Shown here piece by piece: positions 35,008-43,313 of a stretch of DNA of 64,000 nucleotides. Every line of letters starts with the position of its first letter. Positions within the stretch are counted from its first letter, which is position 1. Under the pieces are notes generated by a model, which ran no database searches, was not told the DNA's origin, and saw only the letters and a list, made by a program, of their open reading frames with translations. This DNA is from Nocardia brasiliensis NBRC 14402 (GTDB taxonomy: Bacteria > Actinomycetota > Actinomycetes > Mycobacteriales > Mycobacteriaceae): NCBI RefSeq assembly GCF_000308475.2, contig NZ_BAFT02000030.1, forward strand, positions 1 through 64,000. The letters are read 5' to 3'. The position numbers and the translations under genes were made by a program.

Positions 35008-35757
35008 TCAACCCGCGTCGGCGAGGTAGTCCGGGCCGCCGACGTAGGTGGTGTGGCCGGACTCCGCGGTCGAGGTGGTGGCTTCGGCTACGGCAGTGGC
35101 GAATTCGGCAACGGTGGGCAGCGCGGCCTGCTCGCGCCGAGCCGAGACCGCATCCGGATTCCGGCGTTCCAGCAGTTGCACGATGATCGTGCCGTCGATC
35201 ATGTCACCGGAAACGATGTGCAGCGGGATATCTCGCGCGGCGAGCTCGGGAATCATCGCCCGCAGCGCGTCCTCACCGGCGCGCTTGCTCGCGGCGATGG
35301 GCTCGTAGTCGGCGGGCACCGGCTTGCGGCCGTGGAAGTGCGCCTGATGACTCGTGACGAAGACGATCCTGGCGCCGGATGGCATGTGCGGCAGCGCGAA
35401 TCGCACCAGCCGGGTCTGCGCGTCCCGGTTGATCGCCATGGCGTAGCCGGGCGCGGCCTGGCGCTCGAGACCGCCCGAGGCATTGAGGACGAGCACGTCG
35501 ATCCGGCCGAACTGCGCGACGATGCCCTCGATCAAGGCGCGGGCCGAATCCTCGTCGGAGATGTCCGCGCCCGCGGTGGACGCGCTACCTCCGGCGGCCA
35601 CGATCCCGTCGGCGATCACCTTGGCGCGCTTGAGCTTTTCGCGATAGTTGATGATCACGTGATCACCACCGGCCGCCAGGATCCGGGCCGTTTCCGCTCC
35701 GATGCCCCGGGACGCGCCCGTGATCAGAACGACCCTCTGTCCGTCTGCTTCGCCCAC
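35008..35757 (-). CDS. Short-chain dehydrogenase/reductase
   Basis: A 249-residue Rossmann enzyme. VLITGASRGIGAETARIL is the cofactor loop (TGxxxGIG, NADPH-like with NYREK after strand 2), and LVLNASGGLE is the NAG variant. Ser in VFVTSHQAHF is the catalytic Ser. The usual YxxxK is altered: the Tyr of DYEPIAASK is seven residues before the Lys. This spacing may be a subfamily feature or mark altered chemistry. It is divergent from an HxlR regulator that probably controls it. Confidence 0.85.
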   Translation of the reverse strand: MGEADGQRVVLITGASRGIGAETARILAAGGDHVIINYREKLKRAKVIADGIVAAGGSASTAGADISDEDSARALIEGIVAQFGRIDVLVLNASGGLERQAAPGYAMAINRDAQTRLVRFALPHMPSGARIVFVTSHQAHFHGRKPVPADYEPIAASKRAGEDALRAMIPELAARDIPLHIVSGDMIDGTIIVQLLERRNPDAVSARREQAALPTVAEFATAVAEATTSTAESGHTTYVGGPDYLADAG

Positions 35758-35808
35758 CGTCGCCCTCTCGATCGCGGGCCCGGCGGCCCGGCGAATTGCT
35801 TCTAATTC

Positions 35809-35828
35809 AGAACCACTATGGTAGTTCT
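35809..35828. promoter_or_regulatory. Palindromic operator between SDR and HxlR genes
   Basis: AGAACCACTATGGTAGTTCT is an imperfect palindrome (arms AGAAC and GTTCT, inner AC[C/T]A...). It overlaps the -10 box TATGGT (35817-35822) of the regulator gene, whose ATG follows two bases later. Autoregulation and control of the divergent SDR are likely. Confidence 0.65.
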
Positions 35829-35830
35829 AA

Positions 35831-36178
35831 ATGAGAAGCGCAAACGGGGCGACGCCACCGAACGGCGGGCGAGATCCGGCGAACGCGCCGGTCCTTGCCG
35901 CGATGGAGCTGCTGGGCCAGCGCTGGATGCTGCGCATCCTGTGGGAATTGGAACCGGGCCGCCTCGGCTTTCTCGAGCTGCGCCGGCGCATGGACAACTG
36001 CTCGTCGAGCATGCTCTCGGTCCGGCTCCAGCACCTGCAAACCGCGGGCCTGATCGTCAAGAACGCGGACAAGTCCTACGAGTTGACCACCGCCGGAACC
36101 GGACTCACCGCCGCGCTGCGCCCGCTCTGGGACTGGTCGCGGCACTGGACGCCCACCGGGGGCGAACCGGCGGTTTGA
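35831..36178 (+). CDS. HxlR-family transcriptional regulator
   Basis: A 115-residue winged-helix protein. VLAAMELLGQRWMLRILWELEPGRLGFLELRRRM is the HxlR signature (GxxW-x-ILxxL), followed by MLSVRLQHLQTAGLIVK (recognition helix) and the wing SYELTTAGTGL. These regulators often sense reactive aldehydes or redox state and sit beside an oxidoreductase, as here. The ATG is two bases after the operator, so the transcript is nearly leaderless. Confidence 0.88.
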   Translation: MRSANGATPPNGGRDPANAPVLAAMELLGQRWMLRILWELEPGRLGFLELRRRMDNCSSSMLSVRLQHLQTAGLIVKNADKSYELTTAGTGLTAALRPLWDWSRHWTPTGGEPAV

Positions 36179-36211
36179 CCTTCGGCCTACTCGAGACTTC
36201 ATGATGGCCGG

Positions 36212-37270
36212 GTGGCAGAGTCCGGCAAATTGATCACGATCGGCGTGCTCGCGCGAGCCAGCGGGCTCACGGCGAGCGCGCTGCGCTTCTACGACGACTG
36301 CGGGCTCCTGGTGCCCGCCCAGGTCGATCCGCTCACCGGGTACCGGTACTACACCGAGGAGCAACGAGAACGCGCGACGCTGATCCGCAGGCTGCGGGCC
36401 ATCGAGGTGCCGCTCGACGCGATCGCCGACATCCTGACCGGTGATGTCCGGCGCGCCGAGCAACTGCTGGATCGGCACGTGGCCGACCTGCACCGGCGGG
36501 CACGCGCGGCCGAACAGGCCGCGGCGGCGATCAAACAGACGCTGGCCGGCGACCGGGTCACTGTGCCCGCGGCGCTGCTCGCCACGGCGTTCCAGCAGGT
36601 ACGCGCCGCGACTGCGGTGAATCCCGAAATCTCGGTCCTGGCAGGCATTTCGTTCGAAGTGGACGCCACATCGCTGACGCTGACCGCCACCGATCGATAC
36701 CGGCTCTCGACCAGGAGCGTGGTGCCGCGGGAGCGCCGGGGAGCGGACTGGTCCCTGGTCGTCGACGCACGCGAACTCGGACCGATCATCGAGTGGCTCG
36801 GCGAGCTCGACGAAATCGTCGCGGCGCCAACGGCTCAGGGGCTGAGACTGGTCAGCGGCGATGAACAGCGCTGCTGCGCCGTGATCGACGAGCGGTTCCC
36901 GGACTACCGCGCCATGCTGGACGCGCTCGCGCCGGCACGGCTGCGCGTGGTCACGGCCCGTGAACCGCTGCTCGCCGCCCTCGAAAGCGCCTCTGCCACC
37001 GTTCGATTCGCGGCCGAGCGCACCGGGCTCATGATTTCGGACGCCCACGGCGCACACCGGCGGTTGCCCGCCGAGCGCACCGGCCCCGATCTCGCCCTGA
37101 CCTTCACCACCGCGACGCTGCGCTCGGCGATCCACAGCGCGCTCGGCCCGGATCTCATGATCGACATCGCCGCCGCCGACCGGCCGGTCGTCGTCCGTTC
37201 CGCCACCGACGGCGACCTCACCACCCTTGTCATGCCCACCCGTCCCACCGCACCGGAGGAGAACCAATGA
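36212..37270 (+). CDS. MerR-family regulator fused to DNA sliding-clamp (DnaN) domains
   Basis: A 352-residue fusion. Residues 6-75 are a MerR winged helix (GVLARASGLTASALRFYDDCGLL, then YRYYTEEQ). Residues 76-112 are a long helix for dimerisation. From about 117 to 345 it resembles domains 2 and 3 of the polymerase III beta clamp: AFQQVRAATAVNPEISVLAG, SLTLTATDRYRLSTRS (159-168), LVVDARELGPII, IDERFPDYRAML, and the ending LTTLVMPTRP. Domain 1 of the clamp is absent. The clamp part may bind a ligand or protein rather than encircle DNA. A CATGAT -10 box six bases before GTG 36212 suggests a leaderless transcript. It overlaps the next gene by 4 bases. Confidence 0.85.
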   Translation: MAESGKLITIGVLARASGLTASALRFYDDCGLLVPAQVDPLTGYRYYTEEQRERATLIRRLRAIEVPLDAIADILTGDVRRAEQLLDRHVADLHRRARAAEQAAAAIKQTLAGDRVTVPAALLATAFQQVRAATAVNPEISVLAGISFEVDATSLTLTATDRYRLSTRSVVPRERRGADWSLVVDARELGPIIEWLGELDEIVAAPTAQGLRLVSGDEQRCCAVIDERFPDYRAMLDALAPARLRVVTAREPLLAALESASATVRFAAERTGLMISDAHGAHRRLPAERTGPDLALTFTTATLRSAIHSALGPDLMIDIAAADRPVVVRSATDGDLTTLVMPTRPTAPEENQ

Positions 37271-37776
37271 CCACGACCGACACCACCATGACCGCCATCA
37301 CCCACGCGGTGGAACTCGGCCGGGACGGACAGCCCGACGCCGCCCGCACCGCACTGCTGGACCTCTGGAATTCCCTTGGCCCCCAGGGGGATCCGCTGCA
37401 CCGCTGCGCACTCGCGCACTACCTGGCCGACCTGCACGACGACCCGGCCGAGGCGCTCACCTGGGATATCCGCGCCCTCGATGCGGCCGACAGCCTGACC
37501 GATGCCCGGGCCCAGCAGTACCACTCGTCGCTGCAGGTCCGCGGCTTCTATCCGTCGCTGCACCTGAACCTCGCGGACAATTACCGCAGGCTCGGCTCGT
37601 TCGCCGCCGCCCGCCGCGAAATCGCCGCCACCCGTACGACATTGCCGGACCTGCCGGACAGCCCCTACCGCACGGTCATCCACACCGCGCTCGGCGAAGT
37701 GGAAACAGCCGTGCGGGCCGGCGACACCAGCCCACGCGCGTCTGCCCCGACCGGTCGACCGGATGCCGGTGAATAG
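37267..37776 (+). CDS. TPR-like protein coupled to the MerR-clamp regulator
   Basis: A 169-residue helical protein. HAVELGRDGQPDAARTALLDLWNSLG, then HYLADLHDDPAEALTWDIRALDAAD and LHLNLADNYRRLGSFAAARREIAATR are degenerate tetratricopeptide repeats. No signal or membrane segment. Overlapping stop and start (ATGA) with the MerR-clamp gene argues for co-production and a shared function, perhaps a protein partner. I do not recognise a more specific family. Confidence 0.75.
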   Translation: MTTTDTTMTAITHAVELGRDGQPDAARTALLDLWNSLGPQGDPLHRCALAHYLADLHDDPAEALTWDIRALDAADSLTDARAQQYHSSLQVRGFYPSLHLNLADNYRRLGSFAAARREIAATRTTLPDLPDSPYRTVIHTALGEVETAVRAGDTSPRASAPTGRPDAGE

Positions 37777-37884
37777 GGCGACGCTTTCTGTTCCAGCGAG
37801 AGAATGAGGCCGCCGTTCAGGTAAAGCTACCCTTATTGCCGACGGGATTCGGCGGTATGTGAAACCCCCGGGAACCAACAGGTT

Positions 37885-37890
37885 TAGGCT
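37885..37890 (+). promoter_or_regulatory. -10 box for leaderless nitrobindin transcript
   Basis: TAGGCT lies 7 bases before GTG 37898, placing the transcript start at the start codon and favouring this start over the in-frame GTG at 37859. Confidence 0.45.
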
Positions 37891-37897
37891 GTGCGCC

Positions 37898-38398
37898 GTG
37901 GTCGAATCCCAACCGCCAATCGCACCCCATCCCGATATCGCCCCCTTGGCTGCGCTGCTCGGCACCTGGCGCGGCAACGGACACGGCGAATACCCGACCA
38001 TCCAGCCGTTCGACTATCTGGAAGAAGTCCGGTTCGGTCATCTCGGCCGGCCGTTCCTCACCTACCGGCAGCGCACCCGCGCGGCCGACGACGGCCGCCC
38101 GATGCACGCCGAAACCGGATATCTGCGCTGCCCGCGTCCGGATCGGGTGGAATTGATCTTGGCCCATCCCACCGGGATCACCGAAATATGCGAGGGCGCA
38201 CTGACGGTCGACGACGGTGCGCTGCACCTGGAATTCGACTCGACCAGTATCGGCCGTTCCAGTACCGCGAAACTCGTTACCGCACTCGGCCGTACCTTTC
38301 AGGTCAAGGGCGACACGATCGACTACACGGTGCGCATGGCCGCGGTCGGCGAGCCGCTGCAACACCACCTCGCCGCCACCCTGATCCGCGCCGAGTAG
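37898..38398 (+). CDS. Nitrobindin-like haem protein (FABP-like beta barrel)
   Basis: A 166-residue protein with the family signature LLGTWRGNGHGEYPTI near residue 20, YLEEVRFGHLGRPFL, and the C-terminal PLQHHLAATLIR in which the haem-ligating His is expected. Nitrobindins are small haem beta barrels. Mycobacterial Rv2717c and human THAP4 isomerise peroxynitrite to nitrate. It is cytoplasmic, with no signal peptide. Probably monocistronic. Confidence 0.85.
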   Translation: MVESQPPIAPHPDIAPLAALLGTWRGNGHGEYPTIQPFDYLEEVRFGHLGRPFLTYRQRTRAADDGRPMHAETGYLRCPRPDRVELILAHPTGITEICEGALTVDDGALHLEFDSTSIGRSSTAKLVTALGRTFQVKGDTIDYTVRMAAVGEPLQHHLAATLIRAE

Positions 38399-38538
38399 CC
38401 CGGAAAAATCTCTCCCGATTCGATGGAACCGAACGCCGTCGTGTCGCGTCGAACCAGTATCGGACCCGGACGGCCGCCGACGACGTCGTCCTCCGGAGTA
38501 GCCGATCCGGTACCGGACGACGACAACGGGAGGACCCG

Positions 38539-38859
38539 ATGGCCGAAGAGCTCCGAGTACGGCCCGATCAGCTGGACGAGTTCGCCGCCACACTAGGCGA
38601 CCTGGCGGGCCAGGTCGGCTCCGCGAAGGACTACGCGGCCACCTGGTTCGCCTTCGGCGACCACGACGGCCGGATCTATGCGCAGGTCAAAGGCATGCTC
38701 GAGGAAGTACGCCGGAATCTCGAGTCCAATTACATCCACCTGCGGGTGCTGAGCGAGACAGCGTCGACGGAACTCGCCAACAGTGCCGAGATGTACCGGA
38801 CCACCGATCTGGCCACGGCGATCCGCCTGGACCGCACCTACGTCGGGGTGCCGAAGTGA
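38539..38859 (+). CDS. EspC-like type VII secretion target
   Basis: A 106-residue helical protein. LRVRPDQLDEFAATLGDLAGQVGSAKDY, then a turn and GMLEEVRRNLESNYIHLRVLSETASTELANSAEMYRTTD form the helix-turn-helix typical of EspC/WXG100-like secreted proteins. The end YRTTDLATA resembles the YxxxD export signal. GGGAGG lies close upstream of ATG 38539. First gene of a four-gene cluster, overlapping the next by 4 bases (GTGA). No ESX ATPase (EccC) is in the window, so the machinery must be elsewhere. Confidence 0.78.
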   Translation: MAEELRVRPDQLDEFAATLGDLAGQVGSAKDYAATWFAFGDHDGRIYAQVKGMLEEVRRNLESNYIHLRVLSETASTELANSAEMYRTTDLATAIRLDRTYVGVPK

Positions 38860-39578
38860 CCGGCCCGGCGGCGGCCCTGCAGGTTCCCGAGGCCACCGAT
38901 CCGCTGCCCGGCTGGATTCCCTTCTTCCTCGGCGGGAACTACGTCTCCCCGGCCTACTACATCGGTCAGGCCATCCAGAGCATCACCGGCACCGATGTAT
39001 TCGGCCTGGCCTCGGAGTTCGTCGCGGGCGACTGGGCGGGGGTGAAGCAGGCCGCGGACGCCGCGGGAAACCTGGCCGGATTCAACGCCGCCTTCCACGA
39101 TTCGCTGGAGACCGAGTGCCAGCGCCTGCTGTCCGAGTCGTGGCGCGGCAACGCCGCCGACCAAGCCCGCGGCTACTTCCACCATCTCGCGGGCGGCGTC
39201 GAATTCCAGGTCACGGCACTCCGGGAGATCGAACGCACGCTGAACAACATCGGCAACTCCATGCTCAACCTGGCTCGGCTGCTCGGCGACCTGCTGCAGG
39301 ACATCGTCGATTGGACGATCATGTGGCTGGCCGAAATGGCCGCGGCCACGGTGCTGTCCTCGACGCTCGTCGGCGCTCCCGGCGCGGCCGCGGCCGCCGC
39401 GGTGGCCGCCGCCCACGCCGTGATGATCTTCGCCCGATTCGAGCAGATCCTGACCGTGACGACGGGCGCGTTCAAAACCGTCGTCGGCCTCGGCGCCACC
39501 GCACTGGAACTGTCCAACAGACCGCCGAGCGAGCTGCCGCCGCTGGGCACCGCGACCTACGACCACCCGGGAGCGTGA
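38856..39578 (+). CDS. WXG100-like type VII-associated protein
   Basis: A 240-residue protein. SESWRGNAADQARGYFHHLA (about residues 90-109) is a WxG turn between two amphipathic helices. It is followed by LLGDLLQDIVDWTIMWLAEMAA and a hydrophobic Ala-rich segment (residues 155-190) that could be a membrane anchor. The pairing with an EspC-like protein suggests a heterodimer or fused LXG-like partner. No toxin domain is seen at the C-terminus. Start is GTG 38856. Confidence 0.7.
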   Translation: MTGPAAALQVPEATDPLPGWIPFFLGGNYVSPAYYIGQAIQSITGTDVFGLASEFVAGDWAGVKQAADAAGNLAGFNAAFHDSLETECQRLLSESWRGNAADQARGYFHHLAGGVEFQVTALREIERTLNNIGNSMLNLARLLGDLLQDIVDWTIMWLAEMAAATVLSSTLVGAPGAAAAAAVAAAHAVMIFARFEQILTVTTGAFKTVVGLGATALELSNRPPSELPPLGTATYDHPGA

Positions 39579-39582
39579 CCGA

Positions 39583-40026
39583 ATGCCGCAGCAACCCGAA
39601 GTCGTCTTCGATGTGGCGCAGGGCGATCTCGGCGCCGCACGCCACCTGCGCCGCTCGCTCGAGGTGCTCGCGTCCTCGACCGCGGACCCGGAATTGCGCC
39701 GCACCCTCGGCGAGGTGCTCGCCGGCCGGGCGAGCATGCGCGAGTTCGGCAAATCCGACGGGTTCGCGCGACTGCTCGACGGTATCGCCCAGGGCATGTT
39801 CCATCGTGCCGGCGCGATGTCGGCGGCCGAGCGCGAACGACTGGCCGCGCTCGGGCAAGCGGAATTGGATCAGCTGCGCGAGTCCGGCGCGTCGCACGAG
39901 CAATCCGAACCCCAGGCGGCGGTGCGGCCCGACACACCGAACCGCGACCCGATCGCCGACCCGGGCGAGCCGGACGCGGACGACCGGTACTTCGAGGACC
40001 ATCGGCGCCGTGGCTGGCTCGAATAA
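39583..40026 (+). CDS. Small helical protein of the type VII-like cluster
   Basis: A 147-residue soluble protein. The first 95 residues are helical (GDLGAARHLRRSLEVLASST, AGRASMREFGKSDGFARLLDGIAQGM). The last 45 are acidic, Pro/Asp-rich and likely disordered. It starts 4 bases after the WXG gene stop and overlaps the next gene by 17 bases, which supports a true operon. I do not recognise the family. Confidence 0.65.
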   Translation: MPQQPEVVFDVAQGDLGAARHLRRSLEVLASSTADPELRRTLGEVLAGRASMREFGKSDGFARLLDGIAQGMFHRAGAMSAAERERLAALGQAELDQLRESGASHEQSEPQAAVRPDTPNRDPIADPGEPDADDRYFEDHRRRGWLE

Positions 40027-40981
40027 CCGCTACCGGAGCAGATTCGACCTGCCGTTTCCCGGCGGATGGGATCGGCGGGCGTTCTACTCATATCGGTACG
40101 CGGTCCTGCCGTGCTGCGTCGCGGTGGTACTGCTCATTCCGCTCAGCGCGGCCGTGCTCGGGCTCGGCCGCCTGGTGCACGGCACAGCCGACGCGGGCAC
40201 CCTGCTCGGCGCCGCGATCTGGACCGCGGTGACCGCGGGCGTGCTCTGCGCGCTGTGGCGAGCCTGGCCGAAAGACGCCGTGGTACAGGCGAGCACCGTG
40301 CTCACCGGCCCCGAAGCCCAGTCCGCGCTGGCGATCCCGGTGCGGCTGCCGTCCAGGATCCGGCCGGTGGCGCTGGCCACGGGCGGCGTGCTGCTGATCG
40401 GATGCGGCGCATGGTTCATGGCCTGGAAATTCGGCACCGATCCGTCGCTCGGATATCTCGTATGTGCGGGGCTGAGTGCCGCGGGCGCATTGTGTCTTTT
40501 CCTGGCACGCCATACATTTCGGCCGCACGTGACGCGAGCGAATACCGGAATACTGCTCACCCCGCGGCAATTGCGCACCGACCACGGCGCCGGCCCGGTC
40601 GTGCTCGACTGGACCGATATTTCCGGCATTCACGCCGCCCATGTCCGCAACAGTCCGGCCGCGCTCGCTACCGCCGCGGCGACAAACATGATCGTCGTCC
40701 TGGTCGATGATCCCGCAGTACTCGGTCCGGACGATCCGACGACCACACCGGACGAACGTTTCCCCGATGCGGGCTACCTCGCCTATGAAATACCCCATCA
40801 GCAAATCGACACCGACCCCACCCTGGTGTTCCACGCACTGCGTTATTACCTGCACCACGGAGAGCTCCGCCGCGAACTCGGCACCGAGGCCGCGTTGCGC
40901 CGATTCCGAAGGGGACATTTCGCCGCCCCGGGCGATTCCGGCGCCTCGACAGAACAGACCGATCCGGCAAAATCCGGATAG
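40010..40981 (+). CDS. Membrane protein with four helices, end of the type VII-like cluster
   Basis: A 323-residue protein. Two hydrophobic pairs (about residues 26-75 and 120-165) make four predicted membrane helices, with a soluble C-terminal half (TPRQLRTDHGAGPVVLDWTDISGIHAA). The end is basic. GTG 40010 lies inside the previous gene. The role is unknown, and the operon suggests an accessory membrane component. Confidence 0.65.
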   Translation: MAGSNNRYRSRFDLPFPGGWDRRAFYSYRYAVLPCCVAVVLLIPLSAAVLGLGRLVHGTADAGTLLGAAIWTAVTAGVLCALWRAWPKDAVVQASTVLTGPEAQSALAIPVRLPSRIRPVALATGGVLLIGCGAWFMAWKFGTDPSLGYLVCAGLSAAGALCLFLARHTFRPHVTRANTGILLTPRQLRTDHGAGPVVLDWTDISGIHAAHVRNSPAALATAAATNMIVVLVDDPAVLGPDDPTTTPDERFPDAGYLAYEIPHQQIDTDPTLVFHALRYYLHHGELRRELGTEAALRRFRRGHFAAPGDSGASTEQTDPAKSG

Positions 40982-41286
40982 CGTCCGCTCGAGCGCAAAG
41001 AGTGCGCGATTTTATCTGTCCGAATGGCCCGTTCCGTGTACTTGTTCCAGCATCGATGGATTTCGCGACAAGGTCGCGCGCCAGCTGGGTAGTCTCACCG
41101 CAGACCATTCGAGAATGTGACCCATACCACTATGGCCCACGCTGTGCCATCGGCCACATGTCCTTGTTCACCGAATCGCCCAGAGATTACGGTTCGATCA
41201 GCCAGCAAACTTTCAGTCAACTTCGCGTGGCGAACCCACTCGATGCAAGAACCCCGTCGACACCCCTGACCTGAGGGAGCCGAACA
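40982..41286. other. Intergenic region, relatively AT-rich, no gene seen
   Basis: 305 bases between the membrane protein and the small secreted peptide. It is the likely promoter region of the 52-codon gene at 41287. Nothing else is recognised. Confidence 0.5.
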
Positions 41287-41445
41287 ATGAAGCGTTCCAC
41301 CACCGTTCTGGCCAGCGTCGCCATCATTCTCGGGGGCGCGGCGACCGTCGAGATCCTGGACGGCGGTGATGCCGGCGCCATCATTCTGGAGCACGGCGCG
41401 TCCTCCAGCAATCAGCAGGCCGGCCCCGGCAGCACCCAGCGGTAG
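41287..41445 (+). CDS. 52-residue putative secreted or membrane peptide
   Basis: ATG 41287 is preceded by GAGGGAG with 7-base spacing. The product starts MKRSTTVLASVAIILGGAAT, a basic start and a hydrophobic core, then an acidic and Gln/Ser-rich tail ending GPGSTQR. It looks like a tiny exported or membrane-anchored peptide. It ends 6 bases before the convergent PBP gene stop. No homologue is recalled. The good ribosome site is the main support. Confidence 0.55.
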   Translation: MKRSTTVLASVAIILGGAATVEILDGGDAGAIILEHGASSSNQQAGPGSTQR

Positions 41446-41451
41446 CCGCCG

Positions 41452-43260
41452 TCAGTAACCACCGGGCAACGCGGCGAACATATCGCGGGTGACCGCGACC
41501 GCGTTGTCTGAACTACCGCCCTTGACCAGCAAAGTCGCGAACGCCATATCCCCGCGATAGCCGACGAACCATGAGTGCGACCCGCCCTCCACCTCGGCCT
41601 CGCCGGTTTTTCCGTACACCTCGCCCTGGTCGGCGATCCGCTCGGCGGTGCCGCCGGTGACCACCCGGCGCATCATCGCGCGCAGGCCGGCGATCACCGC
41701 CGGGTCGGGCGCGTCGCCGGGATCATCGATGGTCGTGGTGCGACCCGCGATCAGGTACGGCACCGGCAGCGAGCCGTGCGCGATCGTCGCCGCCATCAGC
41801 GCCATGCCGAACGGGCTGACCACCACCTTGCCCTGGCCGATGCCGTCCTCGGTGCGCTGCACCAGTTCATCCGCGGGCGGTACCGACCCGGTGAACGTCG
41901 GCAGACCCGCGATCGTGTAGCCGGTGCCGAGTCCGAATTTCATCGCGGCGTTGTGCAGGGCGGTACCCGGCAATCTGCTGGCTATGGTCGCGAACGAGGT
42001 GTTGCACGACCGCTCGTACGCCGTGATCATCGGTACGTCCCCGACGGTGAAGAGATTGTAGTTGGGAATCATGCGCTCGCCGATGGTGATTCGGCTCGGG
42101 CAGGGCAGCACCGTGTCCGGCGTCGCGATACCGGTGGACATCGCCGCGGCCGCGGTCACCGTCTTGAACACCGAGCCGGGCGGATACTGACCGATGGTCG
42201 CCACCGGCCCGTCCCGATCGGCCGCCTTGTTCTGCGCGATCGCCAGGATCGCGCCGGTGGAGGGCCGCAGCACCACCATCATGGTCTGGTCGGGGCGCAG
42301 GTCGACCGCGCGTTGCGCGGCGTTCTGCACGTTGCGGTCCACGCTGAGCGAGAACGACGGCGCAGGTTGCGCCGGCACCTCGGTGAGCACGTCGGTATCG
42401 GCGCCGTTGGCGTTCATGGTGACCACGCTCCAGCCCGCCTTGCCGTCGACCTCCGCGATCACCGTCTTGCGCACCTGCGCGAGCAGGTCCGGCGCGAAAT
42501 TGCGATCGGTGGGCACCAGATCCCATTCGGAGGTGAGCTGCACTCCTGGCAAACCGATGAGATCGGTACTCACCTGGTCGAATTCGTTCTCGTTGAGCAC
42601 CATGACGGTGTACGCGCCCGGAGTAGCGGTGGCCGCGTCCCGGATGGCTTCGGGGGTGAGCTTCGGATCGAAGCGGTTCAGCGCGGCCGCCAGGGCCGTT
42701 GCCACCGCGCCGGGATCGGGCGCGCTCGCCGCGGTGAACGCGACCCGGGACACCTTGCCGGGCACCAGCACATCGCTGCCCGCCTGCTCGTTCACCCGGG
42801 CCCGCGGCGCGGGCGTGGCACGCAGCGCGAGCGTCTGGGTGTTGCCGAGATTCGGGTGGATGTTCGAGGAGGTCCAGCGCACCACCCAGCGGCCTTCGCT
42901 GCGGCCCATCTGCAATTGGCCGGTGTAGCGCCAGGTCCGGTTCTTGGGCAGCCGCCACTCGTAGGTGTAGTCGACGGTCGCGGTGTCGCCGCTGACCCGC
43001 GCCGAGCCGGTGCGCGCGTCCAGTCCCTCCGCCTGCAACTGGTCCCACGCGGAATTCAGTGCGGCGGTGGCCTTTTCGGGTTGGTTGGTGAGCCGGGCCG
43101 CGGCCGCCGGGTCGCGCGAGGCGAAGGCTTCGACGAAATCGTCGGCGACCGGCGTCGGTCCCTGCGGACCGCCGCCACAGCCGACGGCGGACAGCGTGAG
43201 CACCGCCACGCTCAGCGCGCCGAGCAGCGATTTTCGCAACGGTACCGTCCTGGTCTGCAT
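41452..43260 (-). CDS. Penicillin-binding lipoprotein (class B, MecA-N domain)
   Basis: A 602-residue transpeptidase. Lipobox LSAVGC near residue 25 anchors it outside the membrane. It is followed by an NTF2-like MecA_N domain (PVADDFVEAFASRDPAAAARLT...) and the dimerisation region. The transpeptidase motifs are PGSVFKTV (active Ser, SxxK), ERSCNTSF (SxN) and YGKTGEAE (KTG). It crosslinks peptidoglycan and is the counterpart of Rv2864c. ATG 43260 is the start because it gives a normal signal peptide. Complete and normal length. Confidence 0.93.
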   Translation of the reverse strand: MQTRTVPLRKSLLGALSVAVLTLSAVGCGGGPQGPTPVADDFVEAFASRDPAAAARLTNQPEKATAALNSAWDQLQAEGLDARTGSARVSGDTATVDYTYEWRLPKNRTWRYTGQLQMGRSEGRWVVRWTSSNIHPNLGNTQTLALRATPAPRARVNEQAGSDVLVPGKVSRVAFTAASAPDPGAVATALAAALNRFDPKLTPEAIRDAATATPGAYTVMVLNENEFDQVSTDLIGLPGVQLTSEWDLVPTDRNFAPDLLAQVRKTVIAEVDGKAGWSVVTMNANGADTDVLTEVPAQPAPSFSLSVDRNVQNAAQRAVDLRPDQTMMVVLRPSTGAILAIAQNKAADRDGPVATIGQYPPGSVFKTVTAAAAMSTGIATPDTVLPCPSRITIGERMIPNYNLFTVGDVPMITAYERSCNTSFATIASRLPGTALHNAAMKFGLGTGYTIAGLPTFTGSVPPADELVQRTEDGIGQGKVVVSPFGMALMAATIAHGSLPVPYLIAGRTTTIDDPGDAPDPAVIAGLRAMMRRVVTGGTAERIADQGEVYGKTGEAEVEGGSHSWFVGYRGDMAFATLLVKGGSSDNAVAVTRDMFAALPGGY

Positions 43261-43313
43261 CGGCACCGATGGTAGTGGCCACCTCCGGGCAAACCCCGGC
43301 GGCACACCGTGTT

